Source of the DNA: CAG-826 sp964504595
GTDB taxonomy: Bacteria > Bacillota_I > Bacilli_A > RFN20 > CAG-826
Assembly: GCA_964504595.1 (NCBI GenBank)
Contig: CAZDEE010000011.1
Location: forward strand, 1-48,361
Direction: 5' to 3'
Length of the DNA stretch: 48,361 nt
The notes under the pieces are model-generated. The model saw only the letters and a program-made list of their open reading frames with translations, had not been told where the DNA came from and made no database searches. The number at the start of each line of letters is the position of its first letter. Position 1 is the stretch's first letter. Of the stretch, positions 25,617 through 34,137 are shown piece after piece. Position numbers and translations under genes: made by a program.

Positions 25617-26858
25617 ATGAAAAAAATTAAAAGTATTTTGGTAGCCTCAGCATCAATGTTGATGGGTGTTGCTATCTTAGCAGGTTGTGGTGGAAAAACA
25701 AAATCAGAAACCGAAAGAATTGTTGAAGAAGCATCGAAAATGACATATGCTGAATTAGTCGAAAAAGCCAAAGAAGAAATTGGAGATAATACTCTTCAAA
25801 CTTATGGTAATTCATCTCAATTAGCGAAAGCATTAGAAGCTTTTACAGAATCAACAGGTATTAAAACTAATAATACCAAAAAGGGTGATGCAGAAACCTA
25901 TACAGAATTAGGACAAGCGTTTGCATCGAATAAATATGTTGCTGATATGGTATTATTACAAGATGGAAACAAATTGCAAAATGAAATGCTTAATTATGAC
26001 TATCTTGTAAATTATGTTCCAAACGATCATAAAGCAAATATTGCTAAAGATGACCAAGATCCATTAGCTGCTGTATATCTTAATAAAGTATTTATGTATA
26101 ACAATACTAATTATGATGGATTAAATGCTGATACAGCCGTTGCAAATTCATTAAATAATTATTTAACAAATGTATGGCAATTAGCGGGCACATCCGCAGA
26201 TGAAGGACACATTCATAATACTTCATTTAAAACACCTTCAAATGAAAATGTTAATATGAACTTCCTTGTTATGTTAACATCAAAAGAATGGGTTGCAAAA
26301 TTAGAAGCAGCTTATAAAGCGTTCTATGGTAAAGACTATGTTAAAGAAGATAAATATGAGAATATCGGTTATAAATGGATTGCTGAATTCTTAACAAATA
26401 GCCAAGCTCACGATTCCGATGGTACTGCGTGTAAAAATGTTGCTAAAGGTATTGGCGGTTCTATGGCTTTAGTTAATTTAAATAAAAACAAAGATTGTAA
26501 CGAAGAAGGCGTTGCTAAACAAGATAAAAATAATTTGACATATCCAGCAATGGAAGAAGGAGATAATTTATTAGGTTTTGGTGGCTTCTGCTATAAAATG
26601 TATGCTTTAGTTGCTGATAATGCTAAATATCCATATACTGCATGTGCATTTATTAATTACTTATTATCCGCAGAAGGATTTGGAGCTGCATGGGGTGCAA
26701 AAGATGGTTATTATTCCGCAAACTCAACAGCGGCTATCGCTTCTACTGATAGAGAATTATCATGGTGGAAAGAACGTTTAGTTATTGAAGATCCAGAATA
26801 TGTTGCTTCCAACTATCGTGATGTTTATCAATTTGTCCAACAATACGAAGGAAAATAA
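25617..26858 (+). CDS. ABC importer substrate-binding lipoprotein (413 aa)
   Basis: Extracellular binding protein. The signal peptide ends in lipobox LAGC, followed by GGKTKSETER. The body resembles the two-lobed binding proteins that partner fused FbpB/PotBC-like permeases (SBP_bac family). The frame opens at 25521, but GGAGGA at 25604-25609 and the classic MKKIKS signal start fix ATG 25617. Permease and ATPase follow. The ligand is not evident: the family includes iron, thiamine, phosphonate, polyamine and sugar binders, and the cre site upstream favours a carbon compound. Confidence 0.82.
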   Translation: MKKIKSILVASASMLMGVAILAGCGGKTKSETERIVEEASKMTYAELVEKAKEEIGDNTLQTYGNSSQLAKALEAFTESTGIKTNNTKKGDAETYTELGQAFASNKYVADMVLLQDGNKLQNEMLNYDYLVNYVPNDHKANIAKDDQDPLAAVYLNKVFMYNNTNYDGLNADTAVANSLNNYLTNVWQLAGTSADEGHIHNTSFKTPSNENVNMNFLVMLTSKEWVAKLEAAYKAFYGKDYVKEDKYENIGYKWIAEFLTNSQAHDSDGTACKNVAKGIGGSMALVNLNKNKDCNEEGVAKQDKNNLTYPAMEEGDNLLGFGGFCYKMYALVADNAKYPYTACAFINYLLSAEGFGAAWGAKDGYYSANSTAAIASTDRELSWWKERLVIEDPEYVASNYRDVYQFVQQYEGK

Positions 26859-26875
26859 TTAATTATTAGATTTAG

Positions 26876-26914
26876 TGGTGTTGTGGTAGAAAAATATCAT
26901 AACACCATTTTTTT
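26876..26914 (+). terminator. intercistronic terminator-like hairpin
   Basis: TGGTGTTGTGGTA (26876-26888) and TATCATAACACCA (26895-26907) form a 13-bp stem with two G-T pairs, then seven T. Between the binding protein and its permease such an element usually lets the binding protein be made in excess. Confidence 0.8.
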
Positions 26915-26931
26915 AGGAAGGAGATTATTGA

Positions 26932-28767
26932 ATGGATAATTCTATAACACAAGAACAAACCTTTACTCCTTTTCAAAAAAAGATGAATAGCATAAAGACT
27001 TATTTTTCAAAGCCAGCAAATATAATCTTAGTTGTATTTACTATAATTTTAACAATTATGGTTATTTGCCCTTTGGTATATTTATTGCTTAATACTTTTT
27101 TGGTTCATAGAGGAGAATCTTCGCTTGGTAGGGTTAATACTTTAACATTACAACACTGGACTGATGTTTTATTTACAAAGAAAAATCATTATGCTCGAAG
27201 TGTTTTTTGGAAGCCGTTAGGTAATTCGATATTAATGTCAATTGTTTCATGTTTAATTGCAGTTACAATTGGAGGAGGAATTGCATTTCTAATTACTCGT
27301 ACTGACTTCCCGGCGAAAAAATTTATTTCATTAGTATTTGTATTTCCGTATATTATGCCTTCATGGTCTATTGCGATGTTCTGGGAAAATTTCTTTAAAA
27401 ATACAATACACCTAGAAGCAACGCAGGCTCAAACAGGATTGCTTCAAGCCCTTACGGGAATAGGAACTCCAGCATCATTAGTTTATGGCTTTTGGCCAAT
27501 AGCTATTTGCTTAGGAATCCACTATGCTCCATTTGCTTATATTCTAATTGGTGGAATTTTAAGAAATATGGATGCTAATTTAGAAGAAGCGGCAACGATT
27601 TTAAAAACATCTCGTTTTAAGATTTTAAGAAGAATCACTTTACCAATTGTTATGCCGGCTTTATTATCGACAGTTTTATTAGTGTTTGCTAGCTCAATTA
27701 GTAGTTATACAGTTCCAATGTTTTTAGGAAAAGATGGGTTTATGACTATTTCTTTAAAAATGAAATCGTTATTTAATTCTTCTTCTTCTGTAGGGCAAGG
27801 ATATGTAGTCGCAACAATATTAATGTTGTTTAGTATTGGTATTATGATGGCTAATCAAAAGGTTACTAATAGTAGAAGATCGTTTACAACCGTAACAGGG
27901 AAGTCATCGCAAGTATCATTAATTAAAATGAAAAAATCAATTAAAATCATCATTACAACAATAGTGGTTGCGTATACAGTGTTTTTTGCAATAGTCCCAC
28001 TTATTTCTTTTGCGCTAGAATCATTCCTTGAAACCTCTGGTGACTATTCAACGTTTACAACTTATTATTGGACAACTAAAGAAGAGACTAATCAATATAT
28101 TAGTAATTCTGTAGGTATTTTACATAATAAGGAAATATGGTCAGCATATAAAAATTCATTATTGGTTTCATTGATAGTTGCTTTATTTGCTGGAACCTTT
28201 GGAATTTTAATAGGTTATGCAGTTGCTAAAAACAAAAGAAGTAAATTGGCTAATTTTGTAAGTAATGTTTCATTCTTGCCATACTTGATTCCGGCGATGT
28301 CATTTTCAACTGTTTATTTAGCGGTATCTAGTTCAAGTATGTTTTCATTCTTATATCGCTCGATTCCTTTATTAATTATAGTTGGTTCAATTAAATTTTT
28401 ACCATTTGCTACAAGATCGGCGACAAATGCAATGCTTCAATTGTCTAATGAGATTGAAGAAGCGGCAATTATAGTTGATGTTCCTTGGTGGAAGCGAATG
28501 CTTAAAGTTATAGCGCCGATTCAAAAAACGAGCTTTATTTCTGGTTACTTATTGCCATTTATTTCGTGTATGAGAGAATTATCGTTATTTGTTTTATTGA
28601 CTAGTTCAGGAACTATTTTAACAGCAGTATTACAAAACTATGAAACGTATGATTCAATTCAAATTAGTAATGGTATCAATTTAATTATTATTGTTACAGT
28701 TCTTGTGATTAATTTAATTACAAATAAATTGACAGGTGCTTCAATTGATAAAGGTGTAGGAGGTTAA
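26932..28767 (+). CDS. fused ABC importer permease (611 aa)
   Basis: Two permease domains in one chain, the FbpB-like arrangement. The first half (about 35-310) ends with an EAA loop starting LEEAATILKTSRFKILRRIT; the second (about 345-600) has its own EAA loop IEEAAIIVDVPWWKRMLKVI. Both are the docking sites for the ATPase, so the chain forms a complete pore. A long loop around 365-400 (SFLETSGDYSTFTTYYWTT) faces outside. GGAGAT precedes the ATG; it ends four bases before the ATPase gene. Confidence 0.87.
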   Translation: MDNSITQEQTFTPFQKKMNSIKTYFSKPANIILVVFTIILTIMVICPLVYLLLNTFLVHRGESSLGRVNTLTLQHWTDVLFTKKNHYARSVFWKPLGNSILMSIVSCLIAVTIGGGIAFLITRTDFPAKKFISLVFVFPYIMPSWSIAMFWENFFKNTIHLEATQAQTGLLQALTGIGTPASLVYGFWPIAICLGIHYAPFAYILIGGILRNMDANLEEAATILKTSRFKILRRITLPIVMPALLSTVLLVFASSISSYTVPMFLGKDGFMTISLKMKSLFNSSSSVGQGYVVATILMLFSIGIMMANQKVTNSRRSFTTVTGKSSQVSLIKMKKSIKIIITTIVVAYTVFFAIVPLISFALESFLETSGDYSTFTTYYWTTKEETNQYISNSVGILHNKEIWSAYKNSLLVSLIVALFAGTFGILIGYAVAKNKRSKLANFVSNVSFLPYLIPAMSFSTVYLAVSSSSMFSFLYRSIPLLIIVGSIKFLPFATRSATNAMLQLSNEIEEAAIIVDVPWWKRMLKVIAPIQKTSFISGYLLPFISCMRELSLFVLLTSSGTILTAVLQNYETYDSIQISNGINLIIIVTVLVINLITNKLTGASIDKGVGG

Positions 28768-28771
28768 GATT

Positions 28772-29887
28772 ATGCCAGAGATTATTTTAAAAAATATAAC
28801 AAAAAGATGGGGAAACTTTGTTGCTGTTGATAATTTAAATATGGTTATTGACGATCATGCTTTTGTTACTTTGCTTGGTCCATCAGGATGTGGTAAAACA
28901 ACGACATTGAGAATGATTGCTGGACTTGAAACTCCAACATCAGGGAAAATAATTATTGATGGTGTAACTGTATTTGATTCTGAAAAAGGAATAAATATTT
29001 CACCAGCAAAAAGAAATGTAGGATTTTTATTCCAAAATTATGCTTTATGGCCACATATGACAGTTTATCAAAATATTGCTTTTGGACTTGAAAATTTAAA
29101 ATGGCCAAAAGACAAGATTAAAGAAAGAGTTGATGAACTTTTAAAATTATTGAAAATCGAAGAATTTGTTGGTCGTTATCCAAGTGAATTATCAGGGGGA
29201 CAACAACAACGTGTAGCAATTGCTAGAACTTTAGCGCCACGACCATCAGTTTTATTTATGGATGAACCATTAAGTAACTTAGATGCTAAATTAAGGTTAG
29301 AAATGAGAACTGAGTTAAAAAGATTACATATTGAAACTAATTCTACATTTGTATATGTTACTCATGATCAATTAGAAGCTATGACTCTTGCAACAGAAGT
29401 ATGTTTGATGGAGAAAGGTGTTGTTCAACAATATGCACCTCCACTTGAAGTTTATGCAAAACCTGCAAATATTTTTGTCGCAGATTTTGTTGGAAATCCT
29501 ACGATGAATTTTATTGAAGCAAAAATTGAAAATAGAATTGACGAAAATAATTTATTGTTATCAGTAGATGGAATTACTCTTCATTATACTTCTTTGACTC
29601 CGATAAATGTTACGGGTGATAAAGTTGTTTTAGGTATTAGACCAGAATTTATTGAAATCACACAAAAAGATGGTATTGATACTAAAGTTTATTCTTCTTT
29701 ACCAGCAGGTATGGAAACCACAATTAAGGTGAAATTGAATGATGCGATTATTACACTTGTAGAATTTGGTATTATTGATTATAAGGTTGATTCTGATGTT
29801 AAGATTGTATTTAAAGGAAACAATATTATCCTTTTTGATAAAGAAACAACATTACAATTAGCTATGGGGTCATTATCGATTAAATAA
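28772..29887 (+). CDS. ABC importer ATPase (371 aa)
   Basis: Nucleotide-binding subunit of the preceding permease. Walker A GPSGCGKTT (about 36-44), Q-loop FLFQNYALWPHMTV, signature LSGGQQQRVAIARTL, Walker B VLFMDEPLSNLD, H-loop YVTHDQLEAMTLA. The C-terminal part (about 240-371) is a TOBE regulatory domain (VVLGIRPEFIEI). It is close to the MalK/UgpC/FbpC group. A terminator follows. Confidence 0.9.
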   Translation: MPEIILKNITKRWGNFVAVDNLNMVIDDHAFVTLLGPSGCGKTTTLRMIAGLETPTSGKIIIDGVTVFDSEKGINISPAKRNVGFLFQNYALWPHMTVYQNIAFGLENLKWPKDKIKERVDELLKLLKIEEFVGRYPSELSGGQQQRVAIARTLAPRPSVLFMDEPLSNLDAKLRLEMRTELKRLHIETNSTFVYVTHDQLEAMTLATEVCLMEKGVVQQYAPPLEVYAKPANIFVADFVGNPTMNFIEAKIENRIDENNLLLSVDGITLHYTSLTPINVTGDKVVLGIRPEFIEITQKDGIDTKVYSSLPAGMETTIKVKLNDAIITLVEFGIIDYKVDSDVKIVFKGNNIILFDKETTLQLAMGSLSIK

Positions 29888-29895
29888 TTAAAACA

Positions 29896-29925
29896 AAAAG
29901 GAATGCATAAGACGGCATTCCTTTT
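29896..29925. terminator. bidirectional terminator
   Basis: AAAAGGAATGC (29896-29906) pairs with GCATTCCTTTT (29915-29925). Runs of T follow on both strands, so it serves the importer ATPase (plus) and the convergent RDD gene (minus). Confidence 0.85.
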
Positions 29926-29931
29926 AACTTT

Positions 29932-30669
29932 TTATTCACTGTATACGCTACTGGTTGGGATAAGTTTTGATTTAATTAATAAATCGTGGAAAGTTGATTT
30001 ATCTTTTGTTAAGGAAATAGTTACTAAAGTTATTAAGACTAGGAAAATTTCTCCAATGATACTTAATAATAAGTATACTGATAGGAACTCGACAATAAAA
30101 ATCATAAAGAATCTTAATGTTATTTTATTTTTTGAAAGAATAACATTATTTTTATCAACACAGGCAGCTTTAAATAATAACATTCCAAGAGTTTGTTTCT
30201 TAGAATTTAAAAATGGAATAATTAATTGAAAAAATAACAAAGAAATAAAAACACAAAGTATTTCTGTAAGTGAATATTTTATATAGAAGTTTTTATATGC
30301 TGAATAATAAATTTCATTCTTTTGAAGCTCTTCATTTAATTTATTATAAGCTTTTTGATATTCTTCATATGCTTGTTCTTCATTCATATTCTCTGATATT
30401 TTTTGTTCCATGTAGGCATCTTGATTAATTTGTAGTAAACCATAAATAGATTCAATTTCAGTTGGATAAGAAAATGATTCACATACATCAGCAACTATGA
30501 TATTCATTTGATTAATATCGTTTTTAGAGACGCTTGTAAGCGCAGGATTTCCAATCGAAAATAATAAGGTTATACTTACAAATGCAGCAGTTACAAAATC
30601 AAATAAGAAAATAAATATTCTTTTCCAAATAGAAATTTTATCATTAGACATTTCTGGATAGATTTCCAT
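29932..30669 (-). CDS. RDD-family membrane protein with extended outer loop (245 aa)
   Basis: Membrane protein of the RDD superfamily. The first helix follows the signature Arg and Asp (WKRIFIFLFDFVTAAFVSI), then comes an outside segment of about 110 residues rich in Glu/Lys/Tyr (EEQAYEEYQKAYNKLNEE), then two or three helices with KQTLGMLLFKAA and a late Asp in STFHDLL. The typical RDD loop is short, so the insert is notable; two genes at 36163-37792 share the plan. ATG 30669 fits AAGAGGTG better than the upstream GTG at 30678. A TATAAT (30690-30695, minus strand) may be its promoter. Confidence 0.7.
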   Translation of the reverse strand: MEIYPEMSNDKISIWKRIFIFLFDFVTAAFVSITLLFSIGNPALTSVSKNDINQMNIIVADVCESFSYPTEIESIYGLLQINQDAYMEQKISENMNEEQAYEEYQKAYNKLNEELQKNEIYYSAYKNFYIKYSLTEILCVFISLLFFQLIIPFLNSKKQTLGMLLFKAACVDKNNVILSKNKITLRFFMIFIVEFLSVYLLLSIIGEIFLVLITLVTISLTKDKSTFHDLLIKSKLIPTSSVYSE

Positions 30670-30689
30670 TTTATTCACCTCTTGAAAGT

Positions 30690-30695
30690 ATTATA
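30690..30695 (-). promoter_or_regulatory. -10 box of the minus-strand RDD gene
   Basis: TATAAT on the minus strand, 21 bases before the start codon; no good -35. Confidence 0.4.
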
Positions 30696-30699
30696 CAAT

Positions 30700-30870
30700 A
30701 CTTTTATGTTTAGTGAAATTAGTAATTTTATTGATATTACAATTAATATTTATAAATATTCGTTTTAAAACATTGATGCCATGACAAATTAATTTTAAAC
30801 GGAATTTAATTATTTAATTAGGCCTTTGTTAATCATTCCTTTAGCCCATCGAAATATTTTAAAAAAATTA
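30700..30870 (+). other. AT-rich intergenic region without visible feature
   Basis: Part of the 353-base gap between the RDD gene and rpsL. Apart from the two promoters and the rpsL leader described separately, I see no gene or convincing structure here. Confidence 0.5.
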
Positions 30871-30899
30871 TTGACTTATTATTAAGTCTTTATTAAAAT
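30871..30899 (+). promoter_or_regulatory. promoter of rpsL-rpsG-fusA
   Basis: TTGACT (30871-30876), 17-base spacer, TAAAAT (30894-30899). GACTTA-TTAT-TAAGTC, a 6-bp inverted repeat (30873-30888), covers the -35 and spacer. Confidence 0.7.
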
Positions 30900-30907
30900 A
30901 TAGGAGC

Positions 30908-30990
30908 GTTTGTGTGCAAACAATAAATTGCCCTTAGGGGCTAAAATTTATGGGGCAAGTTGATACGCCCGGAATTGTGTGCGTACAACT
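30908..30990 (+). promoter_or_regulatory. structured leader RNA of the str operon
   Basis: Several stems: GTTTG-TGTG-CAAAC (30908-30921); ATAAAT-T-GCCC...GGGC-TAAA-ATTTAT (30923-30951), which competes with TTGCCC (30928-30933)/GGGCAA (30953-30958); and AGTTG-AT-ACGC (30958-30968)/GCGT-A-CAACT (30981-30990). The competing pairings suggest a switch, perhaps autoregulation by S12 or S7. I know no named family for it. Confidence 0.5.
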
Positions 30991-31022
30991 GACAAAAAAG
31001 TCTCTTGAAAGGAGGACATAAA

Positions 31023-31442
31023 ATGCCAACAATTAATCAATTAGTCCGTCATGGACGTGCAAAGTTAGTTTTTAAATCTAAAGCACCAGCTTTAAATAGA
31101 AGATGGAACTCACTTGCAAAGAAAGAAATCGTTCAAAATGCAGCTCAAAAGCGCGGCGTTTGTACTCGTGTAGGAACAATGACTCCTAAAAAACCTAACT
31201 CCGCTTTAAGAAAATATGCTCGTGTACGTCTTTCTAATGGATATGAAGTTACTGCTTATATTGGTGGTGAAGGACACAACTTACAAGAACACTCAACCGT
31301 TATGATTCGTGGTGGACGTGTTAAAGATTTACCAGGTGTTCGTTATCATATTATTCGTGGTACTCTTGACTGCGCAGGTATTGATAAACGTAGACAAAGC
31401 CGTTCACAATATGGTACTAAAAAACCAAAAGCCGCTAAATAA
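31023..31442 (+). CDS. rpsL: 30S ribosomal protein S12 (139 aa)
   Basis: Decoding-centre protein. MPTINQLVRHGR start, QKRGVCTRVGTMTPKKPNSALRK, and VKDLPGVRYHIIRGTLD, with the streptomycin-relevant lysine in TPKKPNS unchanged. A TTG at 31005 is in frame but GAAAGGAGG at 31007-31015 fixes ATG 31023. Confidence 0.97.
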   Translation: MPTINQLVRHGRAKLVFKSKAPALNRRWNSLAKKEIVQNAAQKRGVCTRVGTMTPKKPNSALRKYARVRLSNGYEVTAYIGGEGHNLQEHSTVMIRGGRVKDLPGVRYHIIRGTLDCAGIDKRRQSRSQYGTKKPKAAK

Positions 31443-31493
31443 TAAAGATTACGAAATGTATATACCCAAAATGTTAGGGAAGGAGGAAAATAT

Positions 31494-31964
31494 ATGCCAC
31501 GTAAAGGAAGCGTTGCTAAACGCGATGTGTTACCAGATCCAATTTACAATTCAAAATTAGTAACACGTTTAATTAATAAAATTATGATTGATGGTAAAAG
31601 AGGAACTGCTCAATCCATCTTATATGGCGCATTTGCAAGAATTGAAGCCAAAACTGGCAAACCAGCAATGGATGTCTTCGCAACCGCTATTAACAATATT
31701 ATGCCTGAACACGAATTAAAAGTTCGTCGTATTGGTGCAGCTAACTATCAAGTTCCAGTAGAGGTTTCTCCAGAAAGAAAAGTAACCTTAGGTCTTCGTT
31801 GGTTAGTTAATTATTCACGTTTAAGAAATGAAAAGACAATGGAAGAAAAACTTGCTGCTGAAATCATCGATGCCGCAAACGGCACAGGTGCATCAGTTAA
31901 GAAACGTGATGACACTCATAAAATGGCTGAAGCTAATAAAGCTTATGCACATTACCGCTGGTAA
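31494..31964 (+). CDS. rpsG: 30S ribosomal protein S7 (156 aa)
   Basis: Assembly-initiating protein of the small-subunit head. MPRKGSVAKRDVLPDPIYNSK start, LINKIMIDGKRGTAQSI, and VEVSPERKVTLGLRWLVNYSR. Ends HKMAEANKAYAHYRW as usual. GGAAGGAGG precedes the ATG. Confidence 0.97.
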   Translation: MPRKGSVAKRDVLPDPIYNSKLVTRLINKIMIDGKRGTAQSILYGAFARIEAKTGKPAMDVFATAINNIMPEHELKVRRIGAANYQVPVEVSPERKVTLGLRWLVNYSRLRNEKTMEEKLAAEIIDAANGTGASVKKRDDTHKMAEANKAYAHYRW

Positions 31965-31982
31965 TTTTTTAAGGAGATTATT

Positions 31983-34061
31983 ATGGCTCGTAAAATTAGC
32001 TTAGAACATACCCGTAATATTGGTATTATGGCCCATATTGATGCTGGTAAGACTACAACATCAGAACGTATCTTATATTACACCGGTAAAATTTATAAAA
32101 TTGGTGAAACCCATGATGGTGGTGCCACAATGGACTGGATGGTTCAAGAACAAGAACGTGGTATTACTATTACTTCAGCGGCTACAACTGCTGAATGGAA
32201 AGGATATCGTTTAAATATTATTGACACTCCGGGACACGTCGACTTTACTGTTGAAGTTGAACGTTCACTTCGTGTTCTTGATGGTGCAATCACAGTCTTA
32301 GATGGTAAAAATGGTGTTGAACCACAAACCGAAACTGTTTGGAGACAAGGTACAAAATATGGTGTTCCACGTATTGTCTTTGTTAACAAATTAGACGCTA
32401 TTGGTGCTGATTTTGAAATGTGTGTTGAAACTTTACATAGTCGTCTTGCTGCTAATGCTGCAGCTGTTCAATATCCAATTGGTATTGAATCACGATTAAA
32501 AGGAGTTATCGATATCATTGAAATGAAAGGTTGGGAATATAGTGATGATAAATCAGTCCCACCTGTTGAAGTACCAATTCCAGAAGAGTATCAAGAAAAA
32601 TGTGAAACTCTTCGTTTAGAACTCATTGAAAAACTTGCAGCTTTTGATGATGAATTCATGATGAAAGTATTAGATGGTGAAGAACCAACTGTTGCTGAAA
32701 TTAAAGCTGTTATTCGTAAAGCTGTTTTAACTGGTGAATTCTTCCCAGTCTTCTGTGGATCAGCTTATAAAAATAAAGGTATTCAATTATTACTTGATGG
32801 TGTTATTGATTACTTGCCAAGCCCACTTGATATTAAGCCAACCACAGGTACATTACCAGATGGAACCGTTCATGAATGTGCTCCAGATGATAATGCTCCA
32901 TTAGCCGCTTTAGCATTCAAGATTGCTACTGACCCATTTGTTGGTCGTTTAGCCTTCTTCCGTGTTTATACAGGTGTTGCTAGAGCTGGTTCATATGTTT
33001 TGAATTCCACAAAAGGAACAAAAGAAAGATTTGCTCGTTTAGTTTATATGCACTCTAATCACCGTCAAGAAGTTGATGAAGTTCCAGCTGGTGATATTGC
33101 TGCAGCAATTGGTTTAAAGAACACTGTTACTGGTGATACATTATGTGATGAAAAATTCCCAATTATTCTTGAACAAATGGAATTCCCAGAACCAGTTATT
33201 GAAGAAGCTATTGAACCAAAAACTAAAGCTGATCAAGAAAAGATGACTGCTGCTTTAATTAAGCTTGCAGAAGAAGACCCAACATTCCGTGTTCATACAA
33301 ATAATGAAACCGGACAAACAATTATTGCTGGTGTTGGTGAATTACATCTTGATATTATTGTTGACCGTTTAAAGAGAGAATTCCATGTACAATGTAACGT
33401 TGGAGCTCCTCAAGTTGGATATCGTGAAACCATTCGTTCTGCCGCAGAATGTGAAGGTAAATATATTAAACAATCCGGTGGTCGTGGTCAATACGGACAC
33501 GTTTGGATTCGTTTTGAACCAAATCCAGGTAAAGGATTTGAATTTGTTGATGCAATCGTTGGTGGTACTGTTCCACGTGAATACATTAAACCTACAGGTG
33601 AAGGTTTAAAGGATTCCTTAGAACGTGGTTTAGTTGCAGGATTCCCTGTTGTTGATATTAAAGCTACATTATTTGATGGTAGCTACCATGATGTTGACTC
33701 ATCAGAATCTGCATATAAAATTGCTGCTTCAATGGCACTCAAAGAAGCCGCTAAAAAATGTAATCCAGTTATCTTAGAACCTATTATGAAGGTTGAAGTT
33801 ACTGTTCCAGAACAATACTATGGTGATGTCGTTGGTGATATCGCTAGACGTAGAGGACAAATGACTGGTGAATCTCAAAGAGGTAATGCAAAGATTATTG
33901 AAGCTGAAGTACCTCTTGCAGAAATGTTCGGTTATGTTACCGATCTTCGTTCCTTTACTCAAGGTAGAGGAAACTACACTATGCAATTCGATCATTTTGG
34001 TGAATGCCCACGCTTTATCGCAGAGGAAATCATCAAGAAATCAGGCATGAGTGCTCGTTAG
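31983..34061 (+). CDS. fusA: elongation factor G (692 aa)
   Basis: Translocase GTPase. G1 AHIDAGKTT (about 17-25), G2/switch ERGITITSAATT, G3 DTPGHVDF, G4 NKLDAIGADF, domain IV GQYGHVWIRFEP, domain V MTGESQRGNAKIIEAEVP. Standard length. AAGGAG precedes the ATG, 18 bases after rpsG. Confidence 0.97.
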   Translation: MARKISLEHTRNIGIMAHIDAGKTTTSERILYYTGKIYKIGETHDGGATMDWMVQEQERGITITSAATTAEWKGYRLNIIDTPGHVDFTVEVERSLRVLDGAITVLDGKNGVEPQTETVWRQGTKYGVPRIVFVNKLDAIGADFEMCVETLHSRLAANAAAVQYPIGIESRLKGVIDIIEMKGWEYSDDKSVPPVEVPIPEEYQEKCETLRLELIEKLAAFDDEFMMKVLDGEEPTVAEIKAVIRKAVLTGEFFPVFCGSAYKNKGIQLLLDGVIDYLPSPLDIKPTTGTLPDGTVHECAPDDNAPLAALAFKIATDPFVGRLAFFRVYTGVARAGSYVLNSTKGTKERFARLVYMHSNHRQEVDEVPAGDIAAAIGLKNTVTGDTLCDEKFPIILEQMEFPEPVIEEAIEPKTKADQEKMTAALIKLAEEDPTFRVHTNNETGQTIIAGVGELHLDIIVDRLKREFHVQCNVGAPQVGYRETIRSAAECEGKYIKQSGGRGQYGHVWIRFEPNPGKGFEFVDAIVGGTVPREYIKPTGEGLKDSLERGLVAGFPVVDIKATLFDGSYHDVDSSESAYKIAASMALKEAAKKCNPVILEPIMKVEVTVPEQYYGDVVGDIARRRGQMTGESQRGNAKIIEAEVPLAEMFGYVTDLRSFTQGRGNYTMQFDHFGECPRFIAEEIIKKSGMSAR

Positions 34062-34074
34062 TCTTGATTTTTTT
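34032..34074 (+). terminator. terminator formed partly by the end of fusA
   Basis: ATCAAGA inside the last fusA codons (34032-34038) pairs with TCTTGAT (34062-34068), which runs into seven T. The stem is only 7 bp with a 23-base loop, so it may be partial. The tuf promoter follows at once. Confidence 0.5.
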
Positions 34075-34081
34075 ATCAAAC

Positions 34082-34090
34082 TGCTATAAT
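34082..34090 (+). promoter_or_regulatory. extended -10 promoter of tuf
   Basis: TGCTATAAT, a consensus extended -10 box, 48 bases before the tuf ATG. The -35 (TCTTGA, 34062-34067) is weak. It would let tuf be expressed above the rest of the operon. Confidence 0.6.
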
Positions 34091-34137
34091 ATGAATTCGT
34101 TGAATTAATTTATTGAAAAAAGGAGGAAATTCAAACA

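Noticed and set aside
29903..30229. 108-aa plus-strand frame after the importer ATPase
   Set aside because: It begins inside the bidirectional terminator and is antisense to the RDD gene, which has the better coding signals.
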